A DNA stretch of 64,000 bases from Nocardia carnea (GTDB taxonomy: Bacteria > Actinomycetota > Actinomycetes > Mycobacteriales > Mycobacteriaceae): assembly GCF_029868855.1 (NCBI RefSeq), contig NZ_JARWOV010000108.1, forward strand, positions 20,591 through 84,590. The letters are read 5' to 3'. The position numbers were made by a program, and so were the translations under genes. Below, piece after piece: positions 34,067 to 44,011 of the stretch (its first letter is position 1; the number at the start of each line of letters is the position of its first letter). The notes below the pieces were generated by a model, which saw nothing but the letters and a program-made list of their open reading frames with translations, was not told the DNA's origin and did no database searches.

Positions 34067-35530
34067 ATGCCCACCACCGTCACCTCGCCGCAGGTAGCCG
34101 TCAACGATATCGGCTCCGCCGAGGATTTCCTCGCCGCCATCGACGCCACGATCAAGTACTTCAACGACGGCGATATCGTCGAAGGAACCATCGTCAAAGT
34201 CGACCGCGACGAGGTCCTGCTCGACATCGGTTACAAAACCGAAGGCGTCATCCCGTCTCGCGAGCTCTCCATCAAGCACGATGTCGACCCGAACGAGGTC
34301 GTTTCCGTGGGCGATGAGGTGGAGGCCCTGGTCCTCACCAAGGAGGACAAAGAGGGTCGCCTGATCCTGTCCAAGAAGCGGGCTCAGTACGAGCGCGCCT
34401 GGGGCACGATCGAGGAGCTCAAGGAGAAGGACGAGGCCGTTCGCGGCACCGTGATCGAGGTCGTCAAGGGCGGTCTGATTCTCGATATCGGTCTGCGCGG
34501 CTTCCTGCCCGCGTCGCTGGTCGAGATGCGCCGCGTCCGCGATCTGCAGCCGTACGTCGGCAAGGAGATCGAGGCCAAGATCATCGAGCTGGACAAGAAC
34601 CGCAACAACGTGGTTCTGTCGCGCCGTGCCTGGCTGGAACAGACCCAGTCCGAGGTGCGCAGCGAATTCCTGCACCAGCTGCAGAAGGGCCAGGTCCGCA
34701 AGGGTGTGGTCTCCTCGATCGTCAACTTCGGCGCCTTCGTCGATCTCGGCGGTGTCGACGGTCTGGTGCACGTCTCCGAGCTGTCCTGGAAGCACATCGA
34801 TCACCCGTCCGAGGTGGTCGAGGTGGGCAACGAGGTCACCGTCGAGGTTCTCGACGTCGACCTGGACCGCGAGCGTGTCTCGCTGTCGCTGAAGGCCACC
34901 CAGGAAGATCCGTGGCGGCAGTTCGCCCGCACCCACGCCATCGGCCAGATCGTGCCGGGCAAGGTCACCAAGCTCGTCCCGTTCGGCGCGTTCGTCCGCG
35001 TCGAGGAGGGCATCGAGGGCCTGGTGCACATCTCCGAGCTGGCCGAGCGCCACGTGGAGGTCCCGGACCAGGTCGTGGTCGTGGGCGACGACGCGATGGT
35101 CAAGGTCATCGACATCGACCTGGAGCGTCGCCGGATCTCGCTGAGCCTCAAGCAGGCCAACGAGGACTACAGCCCCGAGTTCGATCCGTCGAAGTACGGT
35201 ATGGCCGACAGCTACGACGAGCAGGGCAACTACATCTTCCCCGAGGGCTTCGATCCCGAGACCAACGAATGGCTCGAGGGCTTCGACAAGCAGCGCGAAG
35301 AGTGGGAAGGCCGCTACGCCGAGGCGGAGCGCCGGCACAAGATGCACACCGCGCAGATGGAGAAGATGGCGGCCGACGCCGCGGCCGAGGCCGTCAACGG
35401 CGGCGGTTCGTCGAACTACTCGTCCGAGAGCGGCGCGCAGTCCACCGCCGGCCCGGCGGAGTCGGGTGGCTCCCTGGCCAGCGATGCACAGCTCGCGGCC
35501 CTGCGGGAGAAGCTTTCCGGTAACGCCTGA
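34067..35530 (+). CDS. rpsA: 30S ribosomal protein S1
   Basis: 487 residues from ATG 34067; an in-frame ATG at 34025 would add 14 residues but the N terminus MPTTVTSPQVAVNDIG agrees with my memory of mycobacterial S1. Four S1 RNA-binding (OB-fold) repeats occupy residues about 34-105, 122-188, 208-277 and 294-364, for example GDIVEGTIVKVDRDEVLLDIGYKTEGVIP and GVVSSIVNFGAFVDLGGVDGLVHVSELSW. A helical, Ser/Ala/Gly-rich tail follows and ends in ASDAQLAALREKLSGNA. It recruits mRNA to the ribosome and takes part in trans-translation. Confidence 0.97.
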   Translation: MPTTVTSPQVAVNDIGSAEDFLAAIDATIKYFNDGDIVEGTIVKVDRDEVLLDIGYKTEGVIPSRELSIKHDVDPNEVVSVGDEVEALVLTKEDKEGRLILSKKRAQYERAWGTIEELKEKDEAVRGTVIEVVKGGLILDIGLRGFLPASLVEMRRVRDLQPYVGKEIEAKIIELDKNRNNVVLSRRAWLEQTQSEVRSEFLHQLQKGQVRKGVVSSIVNFGAFVDLGGVDGLVHVSELSWKHIDHPSEVVEVGNEVTVEVLDVDLDRERVSLSLKATQEDPWRQFARTHAIGQIVPGKVTKLVPFGAFVRVEEGIEGLVHISELAERHVEVPDQVVVVGDDAMVKVIDIDLERRRISLSLKQANEDYSPEFDPSKYGMADSYDEQGNYIFPEGFDPETNEWLEGFDKQREEWEGRYAEAERRHKMHTAQMEKMAADAAAEAVNGGGSSNYSSESGAQSTAGPAESGGSLASDAQLAALREKLSGNA

Positions 35531-35560
35531 GGCGTCCTCGGGTAGCCCCGGAGAAACGAA

Positions 35561-35597
35561 CGAAAACCCCCGGTTCCCTGCGAACCGGGGGTTTTCG
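35561..35597. terminator. Strong bidirectional terminator after rpsA
   Basis: A perfect 16-base-pair stem, CGAAAACCCCCGGTTC / GAACCGGGGGTTTTCG, with a five-base loop. The A-run and T-run make it a factor-independent terminator on both strands, serving rpsA and the convergent NAD(P)-binding gene. Confidence 0.9.
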
Positions 35598-35600
35598 CTG

Positions 35601-36278
35601 TCAGTAGCCCACCGTGAACCGCCGCTGGATATGCTGCGGCAGTGCGGCTTCGTCGAGGAGCGCCACAGCGAGATCCTCGGCCGAGATATCGCGGCCACCG
35701 GTATCGAGTAGCTGGTCGCCGCCCATGCGGAATCGTCCGGTGCGCTCGCCCGGCTCGACTCGTCCCGACGAGGGACTCAGGTAGGTCCACAGCCGGTTGG
35801 ACATGCGATACACGTTCAGGGCGTCGCGCAGCGCGGATACGACGTGGTGATAGTCCGCGGGGACGCCGAGATCGCGCGGCAGGTTCTGTGCGAAACCGGG
35901 TTCGTCGACGAGTTGCCGTCCAGGCGCTACCTCCAGGCTGCCCGCCCCGCCGACGACGATCACCCGGATAGCGGGATGCCGCGCCAGCGCATCGACCATC
36001 GCGTGTGCGCCCACGACGAAATCGCCGGCCCGCTCGATGGTCTCGGCAATCCCGTGACCCGCGTTCACGGCGCTGATCACCACGTCCAGCCCGGTGATTG
36101 CCTCGGCGATACTGTCCGCGTCGCGCCAGTTCGCCACCTGCCATTCGGTGTCGGCGCTGTCCCGCGAAACACGCTCGGCGTCCCCGGTGAATGCCCGCAC
36201 CCGGTGGCCGCGGCGCACCGCTTCCGCGACCACGCGTGAACCGATGACGCCGGTGGCGCCGAAAACTCCGATATCCAT
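35601..36278 (-). CDS. NAD(P)-binding Rossmann-fold protein (NmrA/atypical SDR-like)
   Basis: 225 residues from ATG 36278 (AAGGAG seven bases upstream). The N-terminal FGATGVIGSRVVAEAVRRGHRVRAFTG is the GxxGxxG dinucleotide-binding motif of atypical short-chain dehydrogenases. IRVIVVGGAGSLEVAPG and the YHHVVSALRDAL stretch also fit the NAD(P)H-binding family, and there is no classical YxxxK catalytic pair at the usual site. It diverges from a TetR-type regulator, 87 bases apart, which probably controls it. Substrate unknown; redox sensing is possible. Confidence 0.87.
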   Translation of the reverse strand: MDIGVFGATGVIGSRVVAEAVRRGHRVRAFTGDAERVSRDSADTEWQVANWRDADSIAEAITGLDVVISAVNAGHGIAETIERAGDFVVGAHAMVDALARHPAIRVIVVGGAGSLEVAPGRQLVDEPGFAQNLPRDLGVPADYHHVVSALRDALNVYRMSNRLWTYLSPSSGRVEPGERTGRFRMGGDQLLDTGGRDISAEDLAVALLDEAALPQHIQRRFTVGY

Positions 36279-36365
36279 CGAGTACTCCTTGTGTGCCGTG
36301 CAGTTACTACACGGCGTTCAGAAACAGTACGATGAATACTATCTGTGCGTTGTAGAGTGTCAACT

Positions 36366-37067
36366 GTGGCCGAGGTAGTGCAGAGTCGACGAGAGCGTCT
36401 ACGTGCGCAGACGACGCAGGAGATCAAGACGATCGCCCTGCGGTTACTCGCCGAGGGTGGCCCCGATGCCATCGCGCTTCGCGCCATCGCCCGGGAGATG
36501 GGGATGACCGCCGGTGCCGTCTACGGCTATTTCGCCACCCGCGACGAGCTGATCTCGACGTTGATCTCCGATGTCTACACCGCCCTGGTCGATCGGGTGG
36601 AAGCCGCGCGGGACGCGGTGCCCGAGCACGATCCCGGGGGCCGGATCATCGCCTGGGGAGAAGAGGTGCGGACATGGGCTGTCGAGCGGCCGGCGGAATT
36701 CCGGCTGGTCTACGGCGACCCGGTACCCGGATACCGGCCACCGCCCGGCGGGCCAGCCGCCGCCGCAGAACTGCGCGCGTGTACCGGACTGGTCGGACTG
36801 ATCGCCGCGGCCTGGCCGCGCATCACCCGCCGCACCGGCGATTCTTCTTTCGAATGGACGGATTTCACCGCGGACCTGGTCGCCCATGTGCGGGCGGACT
36901 ACCCGGACCTGCCCCCGGCCGGGCTGGCCCTTGCCCTGCGGGTATGGGGCCGGATGCATGGGCTGGTCGCGCTGGAGACGTACGGCCATCTGAGGCCCCA
37001 GACGCCGGATCCGGCAAAACTCTTCCACGCCGAGATGCTCGCCCTCGTACGCGAACTCGACCTGTAG
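36366..37067 (+). CDS. TetR/AcrR-family transcriptional regulator
   Basis: 233 residues from GTG 36366 (GTG 36357 is also in frame). The N-terminal HTH reads [48 protein letters not shown], clearly TetR. The C-terminal ligand domain contains [20 protein letters not shown], seen in a subgroup with a TetR_C domain of the WHG type. It diverges from the NAD(P)-binding protein gene and likely represses it from the 87-base intergenic region, where only weak dyads are visible. Confidence 0.9.
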   Translation: MAEVVQSRRERLRAQTTQEIKTIALRLLAEGGPDAIALRAIAREMGMTAGAVYGYFATRDELISTLISDVYTALVDRVEAARDAVPEHDPGGRIIAWGEEVRTWAVERPAEFRLVYGDPVPGYRPPPGGPAAAAELRACTGLVGLIAAAWPRITRRTGDSSFEWTDFTADLVAHVRADYPDLPPAGLALALRVWGRMHGLVALETYGHLRPQTPDPAKLFHAEMLALVRELDL

Positions 37068-37082
37068 ATGTGTCATGAATAC

Positions 37083-37120
37083 GAGTACGGCCCGGCACGG
37101 ATATGTGCCGGGCCGTACTC
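37083..37120. terminator. Bidirectional stem-loop terminator
   Basis: A perfect 16-base-pair stem, GAGTACGGCCCGGCAC / GTGCCGGGCCGTACTC, with a six-base GGATAT loop, between the TetR gene and the convergent small ORF. No T tract. Confidence 0.7.
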
Positions 37121-37131
37121 GGGGAAGTCTG

Positions 37132-37350
37132 TCAGCCGACCGGCGCGGGAATCCAGCGCACGCGTACGCGGGGAACTACGGTCCGGCGGCGTTTGGCGGC
37201 GAAACTGTGTTGCGCGGGAACCGTGAAAACGGTGAACCACGAACGCCGGTGTTCGCGCAGATATCTCGCGACGGCCGGAATGAAAAGGCAATGCACGCGA
37301 CCCGCCGAACCCAGCCGGTGGCGGCCTGTACGGATTTCTCTGGTGCGCAT
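37132..37350 (-). CDS. Small basic hypothetical protein, 72 residues
   Basis: From ATG 37350, immediately preceded by a strong GAAGGAAAG ribosome site. The protein is very basic (many Arg and His, few acidic residues) with a central hydrophobic stretch [11 protein letters not shown] and WFTVFTVP, and ends [13 protein letters not shown] do not recognise it. Support: ribosome site, a terminator just downstream, and a position in the 470-base gap before coaE. Base composition here is lower in GC than in neighbours. It could be a small nucleic-acid-binding or membrane-associated protein, or a chance ORF. Confidence 0.45.
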   Translation of the reverse strand: MRTREIRTGRHRLGSAGRVHCLFIPAVARYLREHRRSWFTVFTVPAQHSFAAKRRRTVVPRVRVRWIPAPVG

Positions 37351-37545
37351 ACTCTTTCCTTCGCTTGTCGTAACAAGTGCTATCGGAAAAAGGTAATTCC
37401 GGTCGATATTGCGGCAAATGCAGATTATCGGAGTAAATCTCGCGGTCCGGACATTTCCGGATCGGGGCACCCGTGGGCGTGTCGGACAGCGGCTACGGTG
37501 CGACCTCTCCGGCGCGTGCGGTGCGCCGGATGCGAAACTGAGCCA

Positions 37546-38736
37546 ATGTTACGAATCGGCCTCACCGGAGGTATGGGCGCGGGTAAATCGACGGTCGCGC
37601 GGGCACTTGCCGAGCACGGGGCGGTGATCATCGACTCCGATGTGATCGCGCGGGAGGTGGTGGCACCCGGAACTCCCGGCCTGGCCGCCCTCGTCGAGGC
37701 GTTCGGTGCGGATATCCTGGCCGCCGACGGAAGTCTCGACCGGCCCGCACTCGCCGCCAAGGCATTCCGTGACGACGAATCCCGCGCGACCCTGAACTCC
37801 ATCACCCATCCACTCGTGGGTCAGCGCACCGCCGAGTTGCTTGCCGCGGCGGCACCGGACGCCATTGTGGTGCAGGATGTTCCGCTGCTGGTGGAGAACA
37901 ATATGGCACCGTTCGTGAATCTGGTGCTGGTCGTGGATGCCGCCACCGAAACCCGAGTGCGGCGACTGGTCGAATTCCGCGGTGTGGACGAAACCGATGC
38001 GCGTGCCCGGATCGCCGCGCAGGCCACCGACGAACAGCGCTACGCGGCCGCCGACGTGCTACTGGACAACAACGGTGCCGCGGGCGCGGTCGAAGCCGAG
38101 GTCGCACGGCTTTGGGACGGGCGGTTGGTGCCGTTCGAAGCGAATATGCGCGCCGGTATCGCGGTGCGGTCCGAGTTCGGCATCGTGGATGCTCGACCGG
38201 AGTGGGCCGCGCAGGCCCAGCGGCTGATCGCGCGGTTGCAGGTCGCGGCCGGCGCGGCGGCGGTGCGGGTGGATCATATCGGCGCCACCGCGGTGCCGGG
38301 TCTGCCCGCGCCGGATGTGCTCGAATTGCAGGTCACGGTCGCCGACCGGGCCGGCGTCGACGGTATCCGGGACGCTCTCGCCGGCGCTGGATTCCCGCTG
38401 CTCGAGGCGCCGATCCATGAGCCGTCACCCGGTGGCGGGGACGAGCCCACCGAGGCTCGGACGCACGGTAGCGCGGATCCGGGGCGTCCTGCGTTCGTGC
38501 ACGTGCGCGTGGCGGACAGTCCGGGCGAGAAGTTCGCTCTGGCGTTACGTGACTGGTTGCGGGCCGACGAGCAGGCCCGCACCGAGTACACCGAGGTGAT
38601 ACGGGCGGCAGCCAGGAAAGCCGCGGGACTCGGCGGAGACGAGGCGTGGGCGGCCTATGCTGCGGCGCAGGATCCCTGGCTGACCGGGGTAGCCCAGCAG
38701 GTCGCCGACCGGAGGAGTACCGAGAACCCGGAGTGA
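37546..38736 (+). CDS. coaE: Dephospho-CoA kinase fused to GrpB-like domain
   Basis: 396 residues from ATG 37546. Residues 1-200 are dephospho-CoA kinase, the last step of coenzyme A synthesis: P-loop GGMGAGKS (8-15), [20 protein letters not shown], and [10 protein letters not shown]. Residues about 215-390 are a GrpB/UPF0157 domain with [24 protein letters not shown] and a ...REYxxx-like helix [17 protein letters not shown]. The fusion is standard in mycolic-acid actinobacteria. In the GrpB part the usual HVGSTSVPGL appears as [10 protein letters not shown]. The role of that half is not established. Confidence 0.95.
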   Translation: MLRIGLTGGMGAGKSTVARALAEHGAVIIDSDVIAREVVAPGTPGLAALVEAFGADILAADGSLDRPALAAKAFRDDESRATLNSITHPLVGQRTAELLAAAAPDAIVVQDVPLLVENNMAPFVNLVLVVDAATETRVRRLVEFRGVDETDARARIAAQATDEQRYAAADVLLDNNGAAGAVEAEVARLWDGRLVPFEANMRAGIAVRSEFGIVDARPEWAAQAQRLIARLQVAAGAAAVRVDHIGATAVPGLPAPDVLELQVTVADRAGVDGIRDALAGAGFPLLEAPIHEPSPGGGDEPTEARTHGSADPGRPAFVHVRVADSPGEKFALALRDWLRADEQARTEYTEVIRAAARKAAGLGGDEAWAAYAAAQDPWLTGVAQQVADRRSTENPE

Positions 38737-38764
38737 AACCGAACCACCGCGCGAACCGGCGGGC

Positions 38765-39289
38765 TCACATCCAGGTGAGAGGCATGTCCAGGGACGCGGT
38801 CCAGGCCAGGAAATCGTGGCCGTGGGCGGCGATACCGTCGATGGCACGGGTCGCGGTCACCACGGCCTGCTCCGCGGTGGCGGCGTCGATCAGGCCGGTC
38901 GTGTGGGCCGCGAGGAGTTCGTCGACGTCCAGCAGTTGGGTTTCCCGGCCGGTCCGGACCACCAGATCCAGGTAGTGGTCGACCGATCGCCAGCGTTTCG
39001 GTTCGAATTCGCCGAATACCCCTATATCGATGTAATAGTCCTGGTCGCGCATATGCGCCGGATGGAAGTGGAACACCGTCGCGCGGACGCCGAGCGCCGG
39101 CAGCAGCCAGGATTCGAGGTAGTGGAACTGGGGGTGATCGGCGCTGCGGGCCATGTACAGACCCCAGGGCTCGAGGTGGTAGCGCTCGACCGCGCGGATG
39201 AATCCCTTCGGATCGGTATTCGTCAGTTCCGCGATATCGAAGTACTCCACCTTCGGCCGGTGGACGTGCACACTGGCTGGCTTGGTCAC
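38765..39289 (-). CDS. DUF402 domain protein
   Basis: 174 residues from GTG 39289. Contains the DUF402 core: WLLPALGVRATVFHFHPAHMRDQDYYIDIGVF and WRSVDHYLDLVVRTGRETQLLDVDELLAAH. The family folds as a small beta barrel and includes nucleoside phosphatases in some lineages (predicted), with acidic residues of the YYIDIG and HYLDLVV segments coordinating metal. Convergent with coaE and divergent from uvrB, the same placement as Rv1632c in M. tuberculosis as I remember it. Confidence 0.85.
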   Translation of the reverse strand: MTKPASVHVHRPKVEYFDIAELTNTDPKGFIRAVERYHLEPWGLYMARSADHPQFHYLESWLLPALGVRATVFHFHPAHMRDQDYYIDIGVFGEFEPKRWRSVDHYLDLVVRTGRETQLLDVDELLAAHTTGLIDAATAEQAVVTATRAIDGIAAHGHDFLAWTASLDMPLTWM

Positions 39290-39413
39290 AGGTGCAGAAT
39301 CTACCCAGACCGCCGGTGATGTGCTCGGTGCCGTACCGGCCGGCCGCCGGCGCCGCGGCCGCTGCGGTGGTGGAGGCCGGAATCGTGTCGGTGGGCGGGC
39401 TTAGTCTGGGGTC

Positions 39414-41606
39414 ATGGCATTCGCAACCGAACTCCGTGCGGCCGGCGTCAGCGGAACCGAGGCCGACGGGCAGACTCCCCTGGCGAAATCGGAGTTCCGC
39501 CCGGTCGGGGAGATCGAGCGGACCGGCGGGCGGTTCGAGGTCGTCAGTCCGTATCGGCCGGCCGGTGATCAGCCGGCCGCGATCGACGAGCTGGAACGGC
39601 GGATAACGGCCGGAGAACCCGATGTGGTGCTGCTGGGTGCCACCGGTACCGGTAAATCCGCCACCACGGCCTGGCTCATCGAACGCTTGCAGCGGCCCAC
39701 ACTGGTGATGGCCCCGAACAAAACTCTCGCGGCGCAGCTGGCCAACGAGCTGCGCGAAATGCTCCCGCACAACGCGGTGGAGTATTTCGTCTCGTATTAC
39801 GACTACTACCAGCCCGAGGCGTATATCGCGCAGACCGATACCTATATCGAGAAAGACAGCTCGATCAACGACGATGTGGAGCGCCTGCGCCATTCGGCGA
39901 CCTCCGCGCTGCTGTCGCGGCGCGACGTGGTGGTGGTGGCCTCGGTGTCCTGTATCTACGGTCTGGGCACCCCGCAGTCGTATCTCGATCGGTCGGTGCT
40001 GCTGGAGGTGGGTGCCGAGGTCGACCGGGACGCTTTCCTGCGCATGCTGGTGGACGTCCAGTACACCCGCAACGATATGGCCTTCACCCGGGGGTCGTTC
40101 CGGGTGCGCGGCGATACCGTCGAGATCATCCCGTCCTACGAGGAACTGGCGGTACGGATCGAATTCTTCGGCGACGAGATCGAAGAACTCTACTATCTGC
40201 ACCCGCTCACCGGGGACGTGGTGCGCAAGGTCGATATGGTGCGGATCTTCCCGGCCACCCATTACGTGGCCGGTCCGGATCGGATGGCGCGGGCGGTCAC
40301 CGATATCGAGGCGGAGCTCGAAGAACGGCTGGCCGAACTGGAGGGCAAAGGCAAACTGCTCGAAGCGCAGCGATTGCGGATGCGCACCCAATACGATCTG
40401 GAAATGATCCGGCAGGTCGGCTTCTGCTCCGGTATCGAGAACTATTCGCGGCATATCGACGGGCGGCCCGCGGGTTCGGCCCCGGCCACCCTGCTCGATT
40501 ATTTCCCCGATGATTTCCTGCTGGTCATCGATGAATCCCATGTCACGGTGCCACAGATCGGCGGTATGTACGAGGGGGATATGTCGCGCAAACGCAACCT
40601 CGTCGAATACGGGTTCCGGCTGCCGTCGGCGGTGGACAACCGGCCGTTGACGTGGGAGGAGTTCGCCGAGCGAATCGGTCAGGCGGTGTACCTGTCGGCA
40701 ACTCCGGGCGATTACGAACTGGGCCGTGTAGGCGGCGAGGTGGTCGAACAGGTGATCCGCCCGACGGGTCTGGTCGATCCACAGGTGGTGGTCAAACCCA
40801 CCAAGGGGCAGATCGACGATCTGGTGCACGAGGTCCGGTTGCGAGTCGAGCGCGACGAGCGGGTGCTGGTCACCACGCTCACCAAGAAGATGGCCGAAGA
40901 TCTCACCGACTACCTGCTCGGGCTGGGCCTGCGCGTGCGGTACCTGCATTCCGAGATCGACACCCTGCGCCGGGTCGAGTTGCTGCGCCAGCTGCGTCTC
41001 GGCGAGTACGACGTGCTGGTGGGTATCAACCTGTTGCGTGAGGGCCTGGACCTGCCGGAGGTTTCGCTGGTGGCCATTCTGGACGCCGACAAGGAAGGGT
41101 TCCTGCGCAGCACCAAAAGCCTCATCCAGACGATCGGGCGCGCCGCCCGCAACGTCTCGGGCGAGGTGCACATGTACGCGGACAAGATCACCGATTCGAT
41201 GCGCGACGCCATCGACGAGACCGAACGCCGCCGGGCCAAACAACTCGCCTACAACGCGGAAATGGGGATCGATCCGCAACCGCTGCGTAAGAAGATCGCC
41301 GATATCCTCGATCAGGTCTACTCCGAGGCCGACGACGAGGTCGCGGTGGGCGGGTCCGGTCGTAATGCCAGCCGCGGCCGCCGGGCGCAGGGGGAGCCCG
41401 GCCGGGCGGTCAGCGCGGGCATCGTGGAGGGTCGCGATATCAAGTCGATGCCGCGGGCCGAACTGGCCGATCTGGTGGCCGAGCTCACCGATCAGATGAT
41501 GAACGCGGCCCGCGAACTGCAATTCGAGCTCGCGGGCCGGCTCCGCGACGAAATCGCCGACCTGAAGAAGGAGCTGCGCGGGATGGACGCGGCCGGATTG
41601 AAGTGA
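39414..41606 (+). CDS. uvrB: Excinuclease ABC subunit B
   Basis: 730 residues from ATG 39414. Nucleotide-excision-repair helicase-like subunit that loads on damage with UvrA and recruits UvrC. Seen: Walker [15 protein letters not shown], the beta-hairpin [59 protein letters not shown], and the arginine finger region QTIGRAARN. The C-terminal UVR motif (about 685-720) reads [28 protein letters not shown]. An N-terminal MAFATE segment agrees with the mycobacterial start. Confidence 0.97.
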   Translation: MAFATELRAAGVSGTEADGQTPLAKSEFRPVGEIERTGGRFEVVSPYRPAGDQPAAIDELERRITAGEPDVVLLGATGTGKSATTAWLIERLQRPTLVMAPNKTLAAQLANELREMLPHNAVEYFVSYYDYYQPEAYIAQTDTYIEKDSSINDDVERLRHSATSALLSRRDVVVVASVSCIYGLGTPQSYLDRSVLLEVGAEVDRDAFLRMLVDVQYTRNDMAFTRGSFRVRGDTVEIIPSYEELAVRIEFFGDEIEELYYLHPLTGDVVRKVDMVRIFPATHYVAGPDRMARAVTDIEAELEERLAELEGKGKLLEAQRLRMRTQYDLEMIRQVGFCSGIENYSRHIDGRPAGSAPATLLDYFPDDFLLVIDESHVTVPQIGGMYEGDMSRKRNLVEYGFRLPSAVDNRPLTWEEFAERIGQAVYLSATPGDYELGRVGGEVVEQVIRPTGLVDPQVVVKPTKGQIDDLVHEVRLRVERDERVLVTTLTKKMAEDLTDYLLGLGLRVRYLHSEIDTLRRVELLRQLRLGEYDVLVGINLLREGLDLPEVSLVAILDADKEGFLRSTKSLIQTIGRAARNVSGEVHMYADKITDSMRDAIDETERRRAKQLAYNAEMGIDPQPLRKKIADILDQVYSEADDEVAVGGSGRNASRGRRAQGEPGRAVSAGIVEGRDIKSMPRAELADLVAELTDQMMNAARELQFELAGRLRDEIADLKKELRGMDAAGLK

Positions 41607-41635
41607 CCGGGTCCGGATCCCGCTGCGGCGGACGG

Positions 41636-42106
41636 TCAGCCCTGGGTGGCCATCCATTCGTCGACCCGGCGTTCGGCCTCCTCACGGGAGACGTCTTCCA
41701 CGCGGGTCATCACCACCCAGCGGTGACCGAACGGGTCCGATACGGCCGCGTAGCGGTCGCCGGTGACGAAGGTGGCCGGGTCTTCGGCGACCCTCGCACC
41801 GTGTGCACGGGCGCGGGCGACCACGGCGTCGACGTCCGGGCAGTAGTGCACCAGCGAGGTGTGCACCCATTCGCCGGTGGGTGCCAGCACGTTCTGGTCC
41901 GGTACCGGCATACCCAGCTGAATCGTGGAATCGCCGATCTTCAGTTCGGCATGGGCGGGCTGCCCGTCCGGCATATCGTTGCGGGAGATCACCTCGGCAC
42001 CGAAGACGGTGGTGTAGAAGTCGATGGCGGCATTGCCGTCGGAGACCGCGATGAACACGGTGATCGAATGGTAGCCCTCGGGAATCGGATTCACTGTTTC
42101 GCTCAT
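41636..42106 (-). CDS. VOC-family (glyoxalase/PhnB-like) protein
   Basis: 156 residues from ATG 42106. Vicinal-oxygen-chelate fold with two beta-alpha-beta-beta-beta modules: HSITVFIAVSDGNAAIDFYTTVFGAEVISRN, then HTSLVHYCPDVDAVVARARAHGARVAEDPATFVTGDRYAAVSDPFGHRWVV. The GDRYAAVSDPFGHRW end is the PhnB/3-demethylubiquinone-like subgroup. Probable metal ligands are His near the start and the late Glu/His, not all clear. It diverges from an AraC-type regulator, which may control it. Confidence 0.87.
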   Translation of the reverse strand: MSETVNPIPEGYHSITVFIAVSDGNAAIDFYTTVFGAEVISRNDMPDGQPAHAELKIGDSTIQLGMPVPDQNVLAPTGEWVHTSLVHYCPDVDAVVARARAHGARVAEDPATFVTGDRYAAVSDPFGHRWVVMTRVEDVSREEAERRVDEWMATQG

Positions 42107-42270
42107 GAGTTCGAGTCTGCCGAAGCGCGCCGAGCGGATCTTGTAAGAAAGCGACAGCCCGCCGAAGTCGGCAACGGGACTCGGCGGAAGCGCCGCATCG
42201 TGGCTCGGCTTCGGCATGCGCGCTCGGTGGTCTCCGGCCGGTCGGAACGACAGCCTCCGCGGACCTCGTC

Positions 42271-43137
42271 GTGAGTGACCCGGGCCCCGCTCCGGCGCCG
42301 GATGATCGGAAGGCGATCCTGCATCCGCACGAGCAGGAGCGCTATCGCACGCTCGAGCGATTGTCGGCCGGGACGGCAGTTGCCGAGTACGTCGAGTGGT
42401 ATTGGGCCGTGCGCTGGGATATGCGCGGGCGTGCGCCCTACTTCGCCGAGGTGCTCCCGTTTCCGTGCGTGCATCTCACCTTCGAACGCGACGGCGATCG
42501 TTACGGAGGATTCGTCAATGGTGTGTGTACCCGGAAATACGTCCGGGAGCTCGCCGGTCGGGGGGAGACGTTCGGGGTGCGGTTCCGGCCCGGCGGGTTC
42601 GGGGCGTTCACGGGCCTCGATGTGGGCAGGCTGCGGGACCGGGCCGTGCCCGCCGGGGAGGTACTGCCCGATATCGGAGATCTCGCCGAGCGGGTGCTGG
42701 CCACGCCCGCCGATCCGGACCGGCGCCGGCTGGTGGAGGACTATCTGTGCACCCGCACCCGGCGCGCCGATCCGAACTACCGGCTCGTGCTGCGGATCGC
42801 GGCGGCGATGGCGCAGGATCCCGAACTCACCCGGGTCGATCAGGTCACCGAGCGTTTCGGGGTTTCGGCGCGGACACTACAGCGGCTGTTCCGCCGGTAC
42901 ATCGGTGCGGGACCGAAATGGGTGCTGCGCCGGTACCGGCTCCAGGACGGCGCGGATCTGCTGGCCCGGGGCCGCACCGCCGATCTCGCCGCACTCGCCG
43001 CCGAGCTCGGATATTTCGATCAGGCGCATTTCACCCGGGAGTTCACCGCGGAGGTCGGAATGGCGCCGCTGGAATATGCCAAGAATTCGATACGCTCGCG
43101 CGATGAGGTGACTTCCAAGGTGCTGCCTGCCTCATAG
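42271..43137 (+). CDS. AraC-family transcriptional regulator
   Basis: 288 residues from GTG 42271. The N-terminal half carries EYVEWYWAVRWDMRG and the FGVRFRPGGFGAFTGLDV stretch of the DUF6597/AraC-N group. The C-terminal AraC double HTH (about residues 175-275) shows VDQVTERFGVSARTLQRLFRRYIGAGPKWVLRRYRLQDGADLL and LAALAAELGYFDQAHFTREFTAEVGMAPLEY. Divergent from the VOC gene. It is followed, on the same strand, by a DoxX gene 132 bases on, which is also a possible target. Confidence 0.9.
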   Translation: MSDPGPAPAPDDRKAILHPHEQERYRTLERLSAGTAVAEYVEWYWAVRWDMRGRAPYFAEVLPFPCVHLTFERDGDRYGGFVNGVCTRKYVRELAGRGETFGVRFRPGGFGAFTGLDVGRLRDRAVPAGEVLPDIGDLAERVLATPADPDRRRLVEDYLCTRTRRADPNYRLVLRIAAAMAQDPELTRVDQVTERFGVSARTLQRLFRRYIGAGPKWVLRRYRLQDGADLLARGRTADLAALAAELGYFDQAHFTREFTAEVGMAPLEYAKNSIRSRDEVTSKVLPAS

Positions 43138-43269
43138 TCGGATTTCGGATTCGACACGGAAGCGGTACCCGTCGGCAAACCGGCACGAGCGAGTCAGGCC
43201 CGAAGGAGACAGCGCAGCGTGACCACGTAGGGCCTTCGTTCCTGCCACATGGAAATCGAGGAGCTGCAC

Positions 43270-43677
43270 ATGGATGTCGTGGTATTGATCGGCCGGGTGA
43301 TGTTCGTCATCCTGTTTCTCAGCTCGGCGCTGGGGCATTTCACCCAGACGAAAGCCATGGCCGGCTACGCGCAGGCCAAGGGCGTACCGATGCCGGAGAT
43401 GGCGGTCCGGGCCTCGGGTGCGCTCATGCTGCTCGGGAGTATCAGCATTCTGCTGGGTATCTGGGCCGATCTGGGGGCGTTGCTGTTGCTGATCATGATC
43501 GTGCCCACCATGATCATGATGCACAGTTTCTGGAAGGAGACCGATCCGGAAGCAACGCAGTCGGAGACCATTCAGTTCAACAAGGATCTCGCTCTCGCGG
43601 GCGCCCTGGTGATGCTGTTCGGTTTTTTCGCGCATACCGAGGAATTGGGGCTGACGATTACCGGCCCGCTGTTCTAG
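43270..43677 (+). CDS. DoxX-family membrane protein
   Basis: 135 residues from ATG 43270, eight bases after GAGGAG; ATG 43249 is in frame but the ribosome site lies between them, so 43270 is preferred. Four membrane helices: VVVLIGRVMFVILFLSSALGHF, MAVRASGALMLLGSISILLGI, ALLLLIMIVPTMIMMHSFW and DLALAGALVMLFGFFAHTE. The first helix followed by GHFTQTKAMAGYAQAKGVP is typical of DoxX/SURF4-like proteins, some of which are oxidoreductase subunits linked to oxidative stress. Confidence 0.87.
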   Translation: MDVVVLIGRVMFVILFLSSALGHFTQTKAMAGYAQAKGVPMPEMAVRASGALMLLGSISILLGIWADLGALLLLIMIVPTMIMMHSFWKETDPEATQSETIQFNKDLALAGALVMLFGFFAHTEELGLTITGPLF

Positions 43678-44011
43678 CTGCGGTCCGTATTCGTAATTCG
43701 GTGGGGCGGTGCGCTCGTGGCCGGATGTGTTGTGAGGAAAATCCCACGGCGGCAATGGTGTTCGCTGTTCTTGTGATGTGTCACATGTTCGACCGCGTGG
43801 CAGCGGGAACGTCCAGGTAGATACGGCCGCTGCCGCTGTCGCGAGCGAAAATGTGAAACACTGGTGCCGCCCCGGCGCAATGTGATGTAGAACGAATCCG
43901 GTTACTCGGACCTCGGTTACGGCTATGGTCTACGCAGTCGCTGCGCCGTTGCCGACATTCCGGCAACGTTCGGCGCAGCCGCGTTTATACCCCGCACAGT
44001 TGGAGGAGAGA
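43678..44011 (+). other. 334-base intergenic region before the universal stress gene
   Basis: No gene seen. It holds a CRP-like dyad TGTGA-TGTG-TCACA at 43772-43785 (spacer 4, not the usual 6) and a hairpin at 43941-43978 in which CTGCGCC pairs with GGCGCAG and GTTGCCG with CGGCAAC around loop ACATTC. The latter would lie in the 5' leader of the stress gene. A GGAGGAG ribosome site ends at 44008. Confidence 0.45.

Noticed and set aside
38655..41657. 1000-codon open frame antisense to uvrB
   Set aside because: Complete shadow of uvrB with Gln/His/Arg-rich meaningless sequence; not a gene.
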